NCBI GenBank assembly: GCA_964431685.1
Contig: CAYSLA010000095.1
Coordinates: 1 to 13,111 of the forward strand
Length of the DNA: 13,111 nt
Direction: 5' to 3'
DNA from: CAYSLA01 sp964431685
GTDB taxonomy: Bacteria; Armatimonadota; UBA5829
This document shows, piece after piece, positions 7,784-13,111 of the stretch. The position numbers and the translations under genes are program-made. How positions within the stretch are numbered: position 1 is the stretch's first letter; every line of letters starts with the position of its first letter. The notes below the pieces were generated by a model, which ran no database searches, was not told where the DNA came from, and saw only the letters and a program-made list of their open reading frames with translations.

Positions 7784-8431
7784 TTGTCGATAAGATTTGA
7801 TTCAGTTGTTGTTGGTCCCATAGAGACGAACTGCTACGTCGCCTGGGATAGCGATACGCTGGACGCGGCAATCATCGATCCCGGCGGTGATGAAGATCGC
7901 ATACTTGCTGCGATAGATAGAGCGCAGGCTTCCGCTGGCGGAGGTCAGTTGAACGTTGCCTGGGTTCTGCTCACCCATGGACACTTCGATCACACATTCT
8001 CTACAGGCAGCATCCTGAGCCGCTTCCCCGCTAGAACAGCGATGCAGGGCAGCGACCTGGATCTTCTGGACGATGGCCTGGAAATCGCCTCGCTCTACTA
8101 TGATATGTCGGACTACGTCAGCTTCCAGCCCTCAGACTTGGTGCAGGACGGGCAGGTCATCCAACTGGGACGATCAGAGATAGAAGTGATTCACACCCCC
8201 GGCCACTCGAAGGGCAGTGTCTGTTACATGACCGACGCGGGACTATTCTGCGGCGACACAGTCTTTGCAGGCACCATCGGGCGCACGGATTTCCCCGAGG
8301 GCTCGTACTCGCAGATTATCGAGTCCATAAGGGGACGAATCGCCGTGCTGGATGACTCCACGCCGCTGATGCCCGGTCACGGGGCGTCGACCACGGTTGG
8401 CCAGGAGAGAACGCAGAACCCCTTCTTCTAG
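7784..8431 (+). CDS. Metallo-beta-lactamase-fold hydrolase (glyoxalase II-like)
   Basis: A 215-residue enzyme of the MBL fold hydrolase group often annotated as hydroxyacylglutathione-hydrolase-like. Metal-binding motifs are complete: THGHFDH (64-70, H65/H67/D69/H70), HTPGHSKGS with H141, GDTVFAGTIGRTDF with D158, and MPGHG with H199. The GRTDFPEGS and TTVGQERTQNPF stretches are typical of the glyoxalase II-like branch. These enzymes cleave thioesters or related substrates with two metal ions; the true substrate is unknown. The TTG start is supported by a well-placed ribosome site, with two bases between the TPR stop and this start. It ends the rel operon, converging on the HDOD gene. Confidence 0.93.
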   Translation: MSIRFDSVVVGPIETNCYVAWDSDTLDAAIIDPGGDEDRILAAIDRAQASAGGGQLNVAWVLLTHGHFDHTFSTGSILSRFPARTAMQGSDLDLLDDGLEIASLYYDMSDYVSFQPSDLVQDGQVIQLGRSEIEVIHTPGHSKGSVCYMTDAGLFCGDTVFAGTIGRTDFPEGSYSQIIESIRGRIAVLDDSTPLMPGHGASTTVGQERTQNPFF

Positions 8432-8439
8432 AACTGATG

Positions 8440-8477
8440 CGCAGGCTGGCAGGTCGGGTCGGTGACTGCCGGCTGCG
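8440..8477. terminator. Strong hairpin between two convergent genes
   Basis: CGCAGGCTGGCAG (8440-8452) pairs with CTGCCGGCTGCG (8466-8477) as 12 base pairs with one bulged G and one G-U pair, around a 13-base loop. It lies between the stop codons of the hydrolase and the HDOD gene and can form in either transcript. It lacks a clear T-run, so classical intrinsic termination is uncertain; it may instead protect both 3' ends. Confidence 0.5.
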
Positions 8478-8485
8478 AGTTCTAT

Positions 8486-9406
8486 TCAGGCGGCCTTACA
8501 AGAGTGGTAAGGCAAGTCTTTTCCCCACGCAACGATCTCGTCGCATCTATCGATCCCATCTCGTGTTTGAGACAGTATCATATCTGCGTAGCGGGAGTCT
8601 ATACCGGCTTTGGTGAGTATGCTCTTCGCGCTCGACCGCGGTACCCTGGAAACGAGATATTCGCCCTTGATCACCTTGGCCAGCATGTTTCCGCAGTGAA
8701 CGGCTTTGGCCAGTTCAGGCGAGCCGACGGACGCTCGCGGGGAGTGATGGCATCCTATCGCCTCCAACAAGTTGTCCGGATACTCCCAGAGACGAGCGAG
8801 TTCCTTGCCAATCTGAGAGTGGTTTGTGGCAATGTACAGTTGCTCGGCGTCAGCCATATCTGTTCCGTGCTCGATGCAGTGGCTCACCACGTGGGCAAAC
8901 TCAACGGGCATGGCATAGGCTATAATCATCTTTCCAACATCGTGAAGAAGCCCGGCGATAAACGCGGATTCGTCTTGTTTCTTCGATATTCCGCTTGAGT
9001 GAGAATGAACCACTTCCGTCGCGACGGCGGTGGCCACTGAATGACTCCAGAACGCGGGCCAACTCAAACCTGGGAATGCCTGTCTTGGGAAGACTGCGTC
9101 CAGGACTGATGCAGAAGCTGCAAGGTTGCGCACCAACCCGAACCCCAGAATCAGCACGGAATCTGTTACAGTGTCGGTCTTCTTTCTTCGCCCGAAATAC
9201 GCGGAATTGGCGAGGCGAAGAATCTTTGCCGTCAGTGACTGATCCAGAAGTATAGCCTCCGCAAGCTCTTCGGCCCGAAGGTCGGGTGACTTGGTGAGGC
9301 CTATTATACGGGCAATTGTTGCCGGCATGCTCGGCAGGTTAACTTCCTTGGGTGATTTTGGAAACACGGCCTGAGTCTCCAGTCGCTTTGTGTTGATGTT
9401 CGACAT
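8486..9406 (-). CDS. HDOD-domain signalling protein
   Basis: A 306-residue protein with an HDOD domain over about residues 20-225. It shows LPSMPATIARII, the DQSLTAKILRLANSAYFG motif, FWSHSVATA with H122, and AGLLHDVGK with H155-D156. H196 and CHHSP with H220-H221 follow. HDOD proteins usually act as non-catalytic output or scaffold modules in chemotaxis, c-di-GMP and stress pathways. This one keeps the His/Asp set of a true HD phosphohydrolase, so metal binding or activity is possible. No second domain is clear after about residue 250. ATG 9406 has GGAAAG upstream and its own extended -10 promoter, so it is probably independent of the HEPN gene above it. Confidence 0.9.
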   Translation of the reverse strand: MSNINTKRLETQAVFPKSPKEVNLPSMPATIARIIGLTKSPDLRAEELAEAILLDQSLTAKILRLANSAYFGRRKKTDTVTDSVLILGFGLVRNLAASASVLDAVFPRQAFPGLSWPAFWSHSVATAVATEVVHSHSSGISKKQDESAFIAGLLHDVGKMIIAYAMPVEFAHVVSHCIEHGTDMADAEQLYIATNHSQIGKELARLWEYPDNLLEAIGCHHSPRASVGSPELAKAVHCGNMLAKVIKGEYLVSRVPRSSAKSILTKAGIDSRYADMILSQTRDGIDRCDEIVAWGKDLPYHSCKAA

Positions 9407-9445
9407 GTGCTTCTTTCCACAGGTGGCGCCTGGTTGACACTGGTA

Positions 9446-9454
9446 ATTGTAGCA
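9446..9454 (-). promoter_or_regulatory. Extended -10 promoter for the HDOD gene
   Basis: On the minus strand TGCTACAAT provides a TGn extended -10 with TACAAT. No good -35 is visible. Transcription would begin about 33 bases before the ATG. Confidence 0.5.
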
Positions 9455-9499
9455 GTAATCCTCGCCGGTGCGAGAAGTGGTGTTACCGATGAGCGACTT

Positions 9500-9901
9500 C
9501 TACCGAGGGAAACCACGCTCTTGCAGGCGTTGTTCGATGAATGCCAGGACCGTCTCTGCCGAACGAATTGCTGCGTCTGCGTCGTCATCGGTAGCGTCCG
9601 GCAAATCGCCGGGGTAGCGTGATTCAACAGCCCAGAAGCTCAATGCGGACAGGTCCGGCAGATGGGCGCTCACTCCCCATTCTACCGGCAGAAGATTCTT
9701 GAGCATGTTCAGATTGTGGCTTCTTGGTATCTCCATGTTGAGGAATACGTAGGCACTCTTCAGAGCCTTCTCGGCACTTTGTTGGGCAAACATGCAGGAA
9801 TGCCGCGGCGTTGAAGTCTTCAGGCCAACCGCTGCGTCGAAATCTTCACTGGCATAGCGCAGCCAACGGCCGGTTTCGTGGATGACAAGTTCATCGGGCA
9901 T
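9500..9901 (-). CDS. HEPN-domain protein of a MNT/HEPN toxin-antitoxin pair
   Basis: A 133-residue HEPN protein, usual length for the family. The core shows RWLRYASEDFDAA, then FAQQSAEKALKSAY and PRSHNLNML with H62-N63. It lacks an arginine five to seven residues before that histidine, so the R-x4-6-H ribonuclease motif of many HEPN toxins is incomplete, in contrast to the orphan HEPN at 189-599. ATG 9901 is preferred because AAGGA lies six bases upstream; an in-frame ATG at 9916 has its ribosome site too close. It overlaps the nucleotidyltransferase gene by 11 bases, typical of a coupled pair. In known pairs the HEPN partner is the toxin (ribonuclease) and the nucleotidyltransferase the antitoxin, but many PF05168 pairs are uncharacterised. 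The role here is inferred. Confidence 0.85.
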   Translation of the reverse strand: MPDELVIHETGRWLRYASEDFDAAVGLKTSTPRHSCMFAQQSAEKALKSAYVFLNMEIPRSHNLNMLKNLLPVEWGVSAHLPDLSALSFWAVESRYPGDLPDATDDDADAAIRSAETVLAFIEQRLQERGFPR

Positions 9902-10220
9902 AGACTGTCCTTCCATCCTTCATTGCCGAGTAGAGGACTGTGCTCTTCAGTCTACCGCGGGTCTCCAGTTGTTGTGGGGTTGTGACCACTATGTCCGTGC
10001 CAATGGGGAGGTCGGCGACCGTTCTCATCATCGCGATGGTTGCGGCTTTACGGTCCTCACATTTGGCAAGTACAATCAGAAAGTCAAGGTCGCTGTCGGG
10101 TTTGGCGTCGCCACGGGCCTGGGAGCCGAACAGGATAATCTTCTCAGGGCTGAAGAGGGGTACTATTCGCTCAACTACGATGGAGATTGCTTCGTCTACG
10201 GTGAGTGTTCCTACCGCCAT
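9891..10220 (-). CDS. MNT-type nucleotidyltransferase (antitoxin partner of HEPN)
   Basis: A 109-residue minimal nucleotidyltransferase. The G-S-x10-D-x-D motif is intact: LFGSQARGD with G32-S33, then D44 and D46, and a third acidic residue D76 in GTDIVV. The C-terminal pattern LYSAMKDGRTVYA is common in the family. In characterised pairs such enzymes inactivate the HEPN toxin by adding AMP. ATG 10220 is chosen although the frame stays open further upstream, because the upstream extension would run through the tRNA gene. The start lies only 25 bases after the tRNA 3' end, too close for a separate standard promoter, so read-through from the tRNA promoter is likely. The HEPN gene follows with an 11-base overlap. 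Confidence 0.88.
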   Translation of the reverse strand: MAVGTLTVDEAISIVVERIVPLFSPEKIILFGSQARGDAKPDSDLDFLIVLAKCEDRKAATIAMMRTVADLPIGTDIVVTTPQQLETRGRLKSTVLYSAMKDGRTVYAR

Positions 10221-10245
10221 CTGCCATACGATCCTGCACAATGAG

Positions 10246-10323
10246 TGGTCGGGGCGGAGAGATTTGAACTCTCGGCCTCCAGTTCCCAAAACTGGCGCGC
10301 TAACCAAGCTGCGCTACGCCCCG
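10246..10323 (-). tRNA. tRNA-Pro (anticodon TGG)
   Basis: On the minus strand the complete cloverleaf can be read. The acceptor stem CGGGGCG pairs with CGCCCCG, the D stem GCGC pairs with GCGC, and the anticodon stem CCAGT/ACTGG encloses TTTGGGA with anticodon TGG. A T arm GAGAG-TTCAAAT-CTCTC, discriminator A and an encoded CCA follow. The total is 78 bases including CCA. Confidence 0.97.
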
Positions 10324-10332
10324 TGTGTCTGT

Positions 10333-10362
10333 ATTATATCATCACGGCCTCATTTGGGGCAA
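10333..10362 (-). promoter_or_regulatory. tRNA-Pro promoter, probably also serving the MNT/HEPN genes
   Basis: On the minus strand a consensus TATAAT (10333-10338) lies nine bases before the tRNA 5' end. TTGCCC (10357-10362) is 18 bases upstream of it. Transcription would start within a few bases of the mature tRNA. Confidence 0.65.
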
Positions 10363-10489
10363 ACAGGCCATGCTCCGCACTGTCCAGGGCTGCCAGAGAA
10401 CCTGCTGGCACGGCAGGATGGTCGTGGTTCGGCAAACGCGGGTAATGATGATGGATTGTGCTTCCGATAATGCTCATTGGCGCAGGGAT

Positions 10490-10518
10490 TTGACAAATAA
10501 GTCACATCGTGGTATACT
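10490..10518 (+). promoter_or_regulatory. Strong promoter of the G5/3D cell-wall gene
   Basis: Consensus TTGACA (10490-10495) and TATACT (10513-10518) are exactly 17 bases apart, one of the best promoters in the window. Transcription should begin near 10525, about 100 bases before the TTG start codon. Confidence 0.85.
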
Positions 10519-10524
10519 GCGTTA

Positions 10525-10623
10525 ACCTCAGAAGCCGGTGCTGCACTACCAACTTCCCTCAACTATTGTTCTTGCGAGGGCAGTATAGCGTCCGGCCTGC
10601 CGATGAGGAAAGGAGACCATCAT
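10525..10623 (+). promoter_or_regulatory. Structured 5' leader of the G5/3D gene
   Basis: The leader of about 100 bases can fold into nested stems: GCCGG (10534-10538) with CCGGC (10592-10596), and CCCTC (10556-10560) with GAGGG (10576-10580). An optional CTGC/GCAG pairing can form between them. The ribosome site AAAGGAGA lies just beyond the outer stem. Cell-wall lytic genes with 3D or Rpf domains often carry riboswitches (for example c-di-AMP/ydaO), but I do not recognise the conserved ydaO core here, and the leader is short for it. Confidence 0.35.
10609..10616 (+). promoter_or_regulatory. Ribosome binding site that fixes the TTG start of the G5/3D gene
   Basis: AAAGGAGA lies seven bases before TTG 10624. 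The in-frame ATG at 10603 precedes this site and has no ribosome site of its own. Confidence 0.7.
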
Positions 10624-11469
10624 TTGCGAAGACGAGAGTTTCGGCTCGCGAGAATCGCCGTTGTGGCTGGTATTACACTAGCCATAGCTGCGGCGATTGC
10701 AGCCAACCGAGATGACGTCGTGCAAGCGCAGCGCCTTGAGCCCGCTCTGGTCACCATCTGTGTGGATGGGACACTGAGATATGAGCGGACTACAGAGGCG
10801 ACTGTCAGTTCGATCCTGAAACGATCAGGTATCGAGTTGGGGCCACAGGATGTGGTTTCACCTGCGACGGATCAGCCGCCGTATTACGGGATGGTAATAT
10901 CGGTGACGCGTGTTCGAATCGAGACAGAGGAGCAGACTGTTCCTGTGCCGTATGGAATACGCAAGAGATTCACTAACTCACTGCCGCCGGGACACGTCAA
11001 GGACGTTTCCGCCGGCATAAACGGTGAGGAATTGCGAAGATACAGCGTTAGGTACGAAAACAACGTTGAGGTCGATCGCAAACTGATTGATGCGAAGGCG
11101 GTTAAGGAACCTGTTGACCGAGTTGTCAACATCGGTTCACGCGGAAGTTACACCAGTCGTGGTGAGTTCCGGTCCAGAGAGGTTCGAATAATGCACGCCA
11201 GTGCATACGAGCCTGGGCCTACGAGCTGCGGCCCAAGGTGTACCGGACGAACCGCCAGCGGTTTGAGGGCCGGTTACGGAATCGCAGCCGTTGACCCTAA
11301 GGTCATACGTCTGGGGACCAGACTGTATATCGAGGGCTATGGCTATGCAATTGCCGCGGACACCGGTCGTGCCATAAAAGGCAACCGCATCGATATCTGC
11401 TTCAAAACCGTGCGTGAAGCAAGGCAATTCGGCCTTAAGAAGGTCAAGGTTCATATTCTCGAGCCTTAG
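10624..11469 (+). CDS. Membrane-anchored DUF348-G5-3D domain protein (YabE-like)
   Basis: A 281-residue cell-surface protein. A basic N-terminus (MRRREFRLAR) precedes one hydrophobic segment (about 11-28), acting as a signal or membrane anchor. DUF348 (about 44-98, with VDGTLRYERTTEATVSSIL) follows, then a G5 domain (about 99-172), which binds cell-wall sugars in relatives. The C-terminal 3D domain (about 189-279) has all three name-giving aspartates, D224 (AAVDP), D246 (AADTG) and D257 (RIDIC), as in lytic transglycosylases and resuscitation factors such as YabE. The likely role is peptidoglycan cleavage or remodelling outside the membrane. TTG 10624 is chosen because of the well-spaced ribosome site. 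It is followed by ksgA, an order also common in Gram-positive bacteria. Confidence 0.93.
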   Translation: MRRREFRLARIAVVAGITLAIAAAIAANRDDVVQAQRLEPALVTICVDGTLRYERTTEATVSSILKRSGIELGPQDVVSPATDQPPYYGMVISVTRVRIETEEQTVPVPYGIRKRFTNSLPPGHVKDVSAGINGEELRRYSVRYENNVEVDRKLIDAKAVKEPVDRVVNIGSRGSYTSRGEFRSREVRIMHASAYEPGPTSCGPRCTGRTASGLRAGYGIAAVDPKVIRLGTRLYIEGYGYAIAADTGRAIKGNRIDICFKTVREARQFGLKKVKVHILEP

Positions 11470-11522
11470 AGGCCGGGCTGTCGAAAGACGGCTGTGGAAT
11501 ATGTTCCGGGAATGCCAGTAAT

Positions 11523-11542
11523 GAGCCGCCTTCGGGCGGCTC
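11523..11542 (+). terminator. UUCG-loop hairpin between the G5/3D gene and ksgA
   Basis: A perfect eight-base stem GAGCCGCC/GGCGGCTC closes a TTCG tetraloop, a very stable RNA hairpin. It is followed by TATATGTTTGG, which is only weakly T-rich. It probably ends or attenuates transcription of the G5/3D gene; part of the message may still continue into ksgA, which has no clear promoter of its own. Confidence 0.6.
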
Positions 11543-11561
11543 TATATGTTTGGGGAGATGG

Positions 11562-12443
11562 ATGAACCTCGTATCGGTTGCGGACATAAGATCAGTGCTT
11601 GCCGCTCACGGGATGCGCCCCAAGAAGCGGCTTGGCCAGAACTTCCTTGTGGACCGTAACGTGCTCAACCGCCTGGTGGACGCCGCTGGGATAGAGGCGG
11701 GGTCGCAAGTTCTTGAGATTGGGCCTGGGCTTGGTGTGGTTACGCGAGAGCTTGCCGTGCGCGGCGCCAGGGTTGTCTGCGTCGATGCCGACCCCGATAT
11801 GCAGTCGATTCTCAACGAGTATAGTGCAGACGCTGGGGAGGTGGAGATTGTCATCCGTGACATTCTGAAGGTAGACTTGCCCGGGTTTCTCAAGGAGCGG
11901 GGAGATGGGCCCTGGACAGTTGTCGGGAATCTGCCCTACTACATAACCAGCCCCATTCTGACAAAACTTATCGATGATAAGCGCGCGTGGAGGAGGGCGG
12001 TCGTCACGGTGCAGCGCGAGGTTGCCGACAGACTGAGGGCGGAGCCCGGGACCAAGGAATACGGAAGCCTCACGGTGTTTGTTCAATATCACTGCCAGAT
12101 TTTCAGCGTGATGCGGGTGTCGCGAAATGTCTTCTATCCAGTGCCGGATGTGGACTCAGAGATCATCGCCCTTGATGTTCGAGACAAGCCGGTTGCGGAG
12201 GTTCTTAGCGAAGATACCTTGTTCAAGGTAGTTCGGGCGTCGTTTGGGATGAGGCGGAAGACGCTGCTGAATGCATTGGGCAACAGCTCGGAGTTGGGGT
12301 GGGGCAAGGACCGCGCCTCTGAGGTCTTGTCTATTGTCGGCATTTCCGAGGGGCGCAGGGGAGAGACGCTTGGAATCGATGAGTTTGCCGCAATATCCAA
12401 CGCCGCCCAAGACGTCATCAGCATCACGTCACGCCGGACTTGA
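11562..12443 (+). CDS. ksgA: 16S rRNA dimethyladenosine transferase
   Basis: Methylates two neighbouring adenines near the 3' end of 16S rRNA (A1518 and A1519 in E. coli) late in 30S ribosome assembly, using S-adenosylmethionine. The 293 residues carry all family motifs: KKRLGQNFL (21-29), the cofactor site LEIGPGLG (51-58), acidic VCVDAD (72-77), and the catalytic NLPYYIT (123-129). QREVADR (151-157) and FYPVPDVDS (191-199) follow. ATG 11562 is preferred to the TTG 12 bases upstream; GGGGAG precedes it at a short spacing of four bases. The last seven residues and the stop codon come from repeat copy B, so the original C-terminus was replaced or trimmed without loss of any motif. It lies after the G5/3D gene, separated by a hairpin. 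Confidence 0.96.
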   Translation: MNLVSVADIRSVLAAHGMRPKKRLGQNFLVDRNVLNRLVDAAGIEAGSQVLEIGPGLGVVTRELAVRGARVVCVDADPDMQSILNEYSADAGEVEIVIRDILKVDLPGFLKERGDGPWTVVGNLPYYITSPILTKLIDDKRAWRRAVVTVQREVADRLRAEPGTKEYGSLTVFVQYHCQIFSVMRVSRNVFYPVPDVDSEIIALDVRDKPVAEVLSEDTLFKVVRASFGMRRKTLLNALGNSSELGWGKDRASEVLSIVGISEGRRGETLGIDEFAAISNAAQDVISITSRRT

Positions 12444-12455
12444 TCCGGCAACTAC
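12419..12455. repeat. 37-bp direct repeat, first copy (within the left part of repeat B)
   Basis: Identical to 12526-12562 except for one C/T difference, 107 bases apart. It begins inside the ksgA reading frame. The two copies bracket the rest of repeat B, suggesting a tandem duplication or the insertion of one unit between them. Confidence 0.85.
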
Positions 12456-12497
12456 CGGTCGAATGGATGGGTCCTGAATCGAGTTCAGGATGACGTG
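12427..12497. repeat. Two-hairpin inverted repeat, copy B
   Basis: Same layout and length as copy A at 47-117: hairpin GCCGGA-CTTGA-TCCGGC at 12433-12449 and hairpin CCTGAA-TCGAG-TTCAGG at 12473-12489, flanked by CGTCA and GATGACG. Relative to copy A the stems differ in sequence but remain perfectly paired. The ksgA stop codon TGA sits in the first loop. Confidence 0.8.
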
Positions 12498-12525
12498 GTT
12501 TCTGCCTGTCACGTCGCGGCCGGCC

Positions 12526-12562
12526 CAGCATCACGTCATGCCGGACTTGATCCGGCAACTAC
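12526..12562. repeat. 37-bp direct repeat, second copy (half element C)
   Basis: Contains only the left half of the two-hairpin element, with hairpin GCCGGA-CTTGA-TCCGGC at 12540-12556. The ribosome site GGAGG of the AlkD-type gene begins directly after it. Confidence 0.85.
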
Positions 12563-12572
12563 GGAGGATGAG

Positions 12573-13070
12573 ATGAGCAAAGACTACGTTCTGATCGCCG
12601 ATACGATCCTGCAGCGCCTTCGCGAACTCGGGAGCCCCGAACGGGCGGAGCAGGAGACCAAATACTTCAAGGGTACCGTGAACTGCCTCGGCACCGGACT
12701 GCCGGCCGTGCAGAAACTCGAGCGAGAGATGTTTGGAGACCAGTGGAAGAATTGGACACTGTCTGACGCTTTCTCGCTATGTGATGTGTTGTTCGAGGTG
12801 CGGATACTTGAGGTGACGCTCTTCGGACTGGAGTTTCTGTCGCGCTTTGCTGGCAAGATGGGGGAGTCTGAGTTCGACAAGTGCGAGCAGTGGCTCGCGG
12901 CGAATCTGATTGACAGTTGGGCCTCGGTAGACTCCCTTGGACCTCACGTGCTGGGAGTGATCGTTCGCAACCACCCGGGGCTGGTGCCCAGAGTGGCCGG
13001 CTGGACCGGCTCGGAGAATCGCTGGCTACGCAGAGCCTCGGCGGTGACGTTTATACTCTTGGCTCTATGA
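12573..13070 (+). CDS. DNA alkylation repair protein, AlkD family, C-terminally short
   Basis: Matches AlkD, a HEAT-repeat glycosylase that removes alkylated bases without flipping them, over about its first 150 residues: YFKGTVNCLG, SWASVDSLGPHVLG and SENRWLRRA. By comparison with the Bacillus cereus enzyme, W116, D120 and R154 correspond to the catalytic W109, D113 and R148. The protein is only 165 residues whereas relatives have about 220-240, and the sequence loses resemblance just before TGA 13068-13070. The region holding the fourth key residue (W187) is missing. No other frame restores clear similarity in the 41 bases left, so this may be a nonsense or frameshift-inactivated gene. ATG 12573 is chosen because GGAGG lies five bases upstream; an in-frame start at 12495 would lie inside repeat B. 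Confidence 0.7.
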   Translation: MSKDYVLIADTILQRLRELGSPERAEQETKYFKGTVNCLGTGLPAVQKLEREMFGDQWKNWTLSDAFSLCDVLFEVRILEVTLFGLEFLSRFAGKMGESEFDKCEQWLAANLIDSWASVDSLGPHVLGVIVRNHPGLVPRVAGWTGSENRWLRRASAVTFILLAL

Positions 13071-13111
13071 GATTTCTTGTGGGTAGAGATGCAGTTTGCC
13101 GTAGTTAAACA

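Noticed and set aside
8462..8998. A 178-codon plus-strand open frame opposite the HDOD gene
   Set aside because: The opposite strand encodes conserved HDOD motifs in this stretch; the plus-strand frame resembles nothing.
10221..10307. Upstream extension of the nucleotidyltransferase frame by 29 codons
   Set aside because: The extension runs through the tRNA-Pro gene and adds residues unlike the family; ATG 10220 gives the usual length.
10525..10623. c-di-AMP (ydaO) riboswitch in the G5/3D leader
   Set aside because: I could not find the conserved core and the leader is shorter than usual; it is kept only as an unspecified structured leader.
1..13111. CRISPR array, insertion sequence or prophage
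   Set aside because: There are no regularly spaced repeats with spacers, no transposase or integrase gene, and no duplicate of the tRNA 3' end that would mark an integrated element.

Overview
The window is ordinary bacterial chromosome of moderate G+C (mid-50s percent by eye), with dense genes, frequent TTG/GTG starts and strong sigma-70-type promoters. The best taxonomic guess is a Chloroflexota bacterium of the Dehalococcoidia/SAR202 kind. This rests on the mix of a type I-beta DAHP synthase, a rel-dtd pair, a G5/3D cell-wall gene next to ksgA, and scattered inverted repeats beginning CGTCATGC. It is an inference of low to moderate confidence; no ribosomal RNA is present to settle it.

Left part (1-2980): a two-hairpin repeat lies near the edge. 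It is followed by an orphan HEPN-domain gene on the minus strand, a promoter and a 380-400-residue protein of unknown family on the plus strand, and a stand-alone HD-GYP protein (probable cyclic-di-GMP phosphodiesterase). The HD-GYP gene converges on the DAHP synthase gene with only four bases between the stop codons.

Centre (2985-8431): aroF on the minus strand and the rel operon on the plus strand diverge from an intergenic region with a good promoter for each. The operon order is rel (bifunctional (p)ppGpp synthetase/hydrolase), dtd (D-aminoacyl-tRNA deacylase, 4-base overlap), a seven-TPR protein and a metallo-beta-lactamase-fold hydrolase of the glyoxalase II type (2-base gap, TTG start). 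The first two serve stress signalling and translation quality control; the last two lack an assigned pathway. The operon ends at a strong hairpin shared with a convergent HDOD regulator.

Right part (8486-13111): the minus strand carries HDOD, a MNT nucleotidyltransferase/HEPN toxin-antitoxin pair and tRNA-Pro(TGG). The pair follows the tRNA so closely that it is probably transcribed from the tRNA promoter. A strong divergent promoter drives a membrane-anchored DUF348-G5-3D protein (cell-wall lytic family) behind a leader of about 100 nt that can fold. Then come a UUCG-loop hairpin, ksgA, and an AlkD-family alkylation-repair gene with an early stop. Copies of the repeat seen at the left edge lie between ksgA and alkD; one of them supplies the last codons and stop codon of ksgA.

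Most of the window is housekeeping. The parts worth a second look are the repeat with compensatory base changes and complementary loops, the tRNA-linked toxin-antitoxin unit, the orphan HEPN gene, the unknown protein, and the leader RNA. I found no clear novel defence or mobile system.
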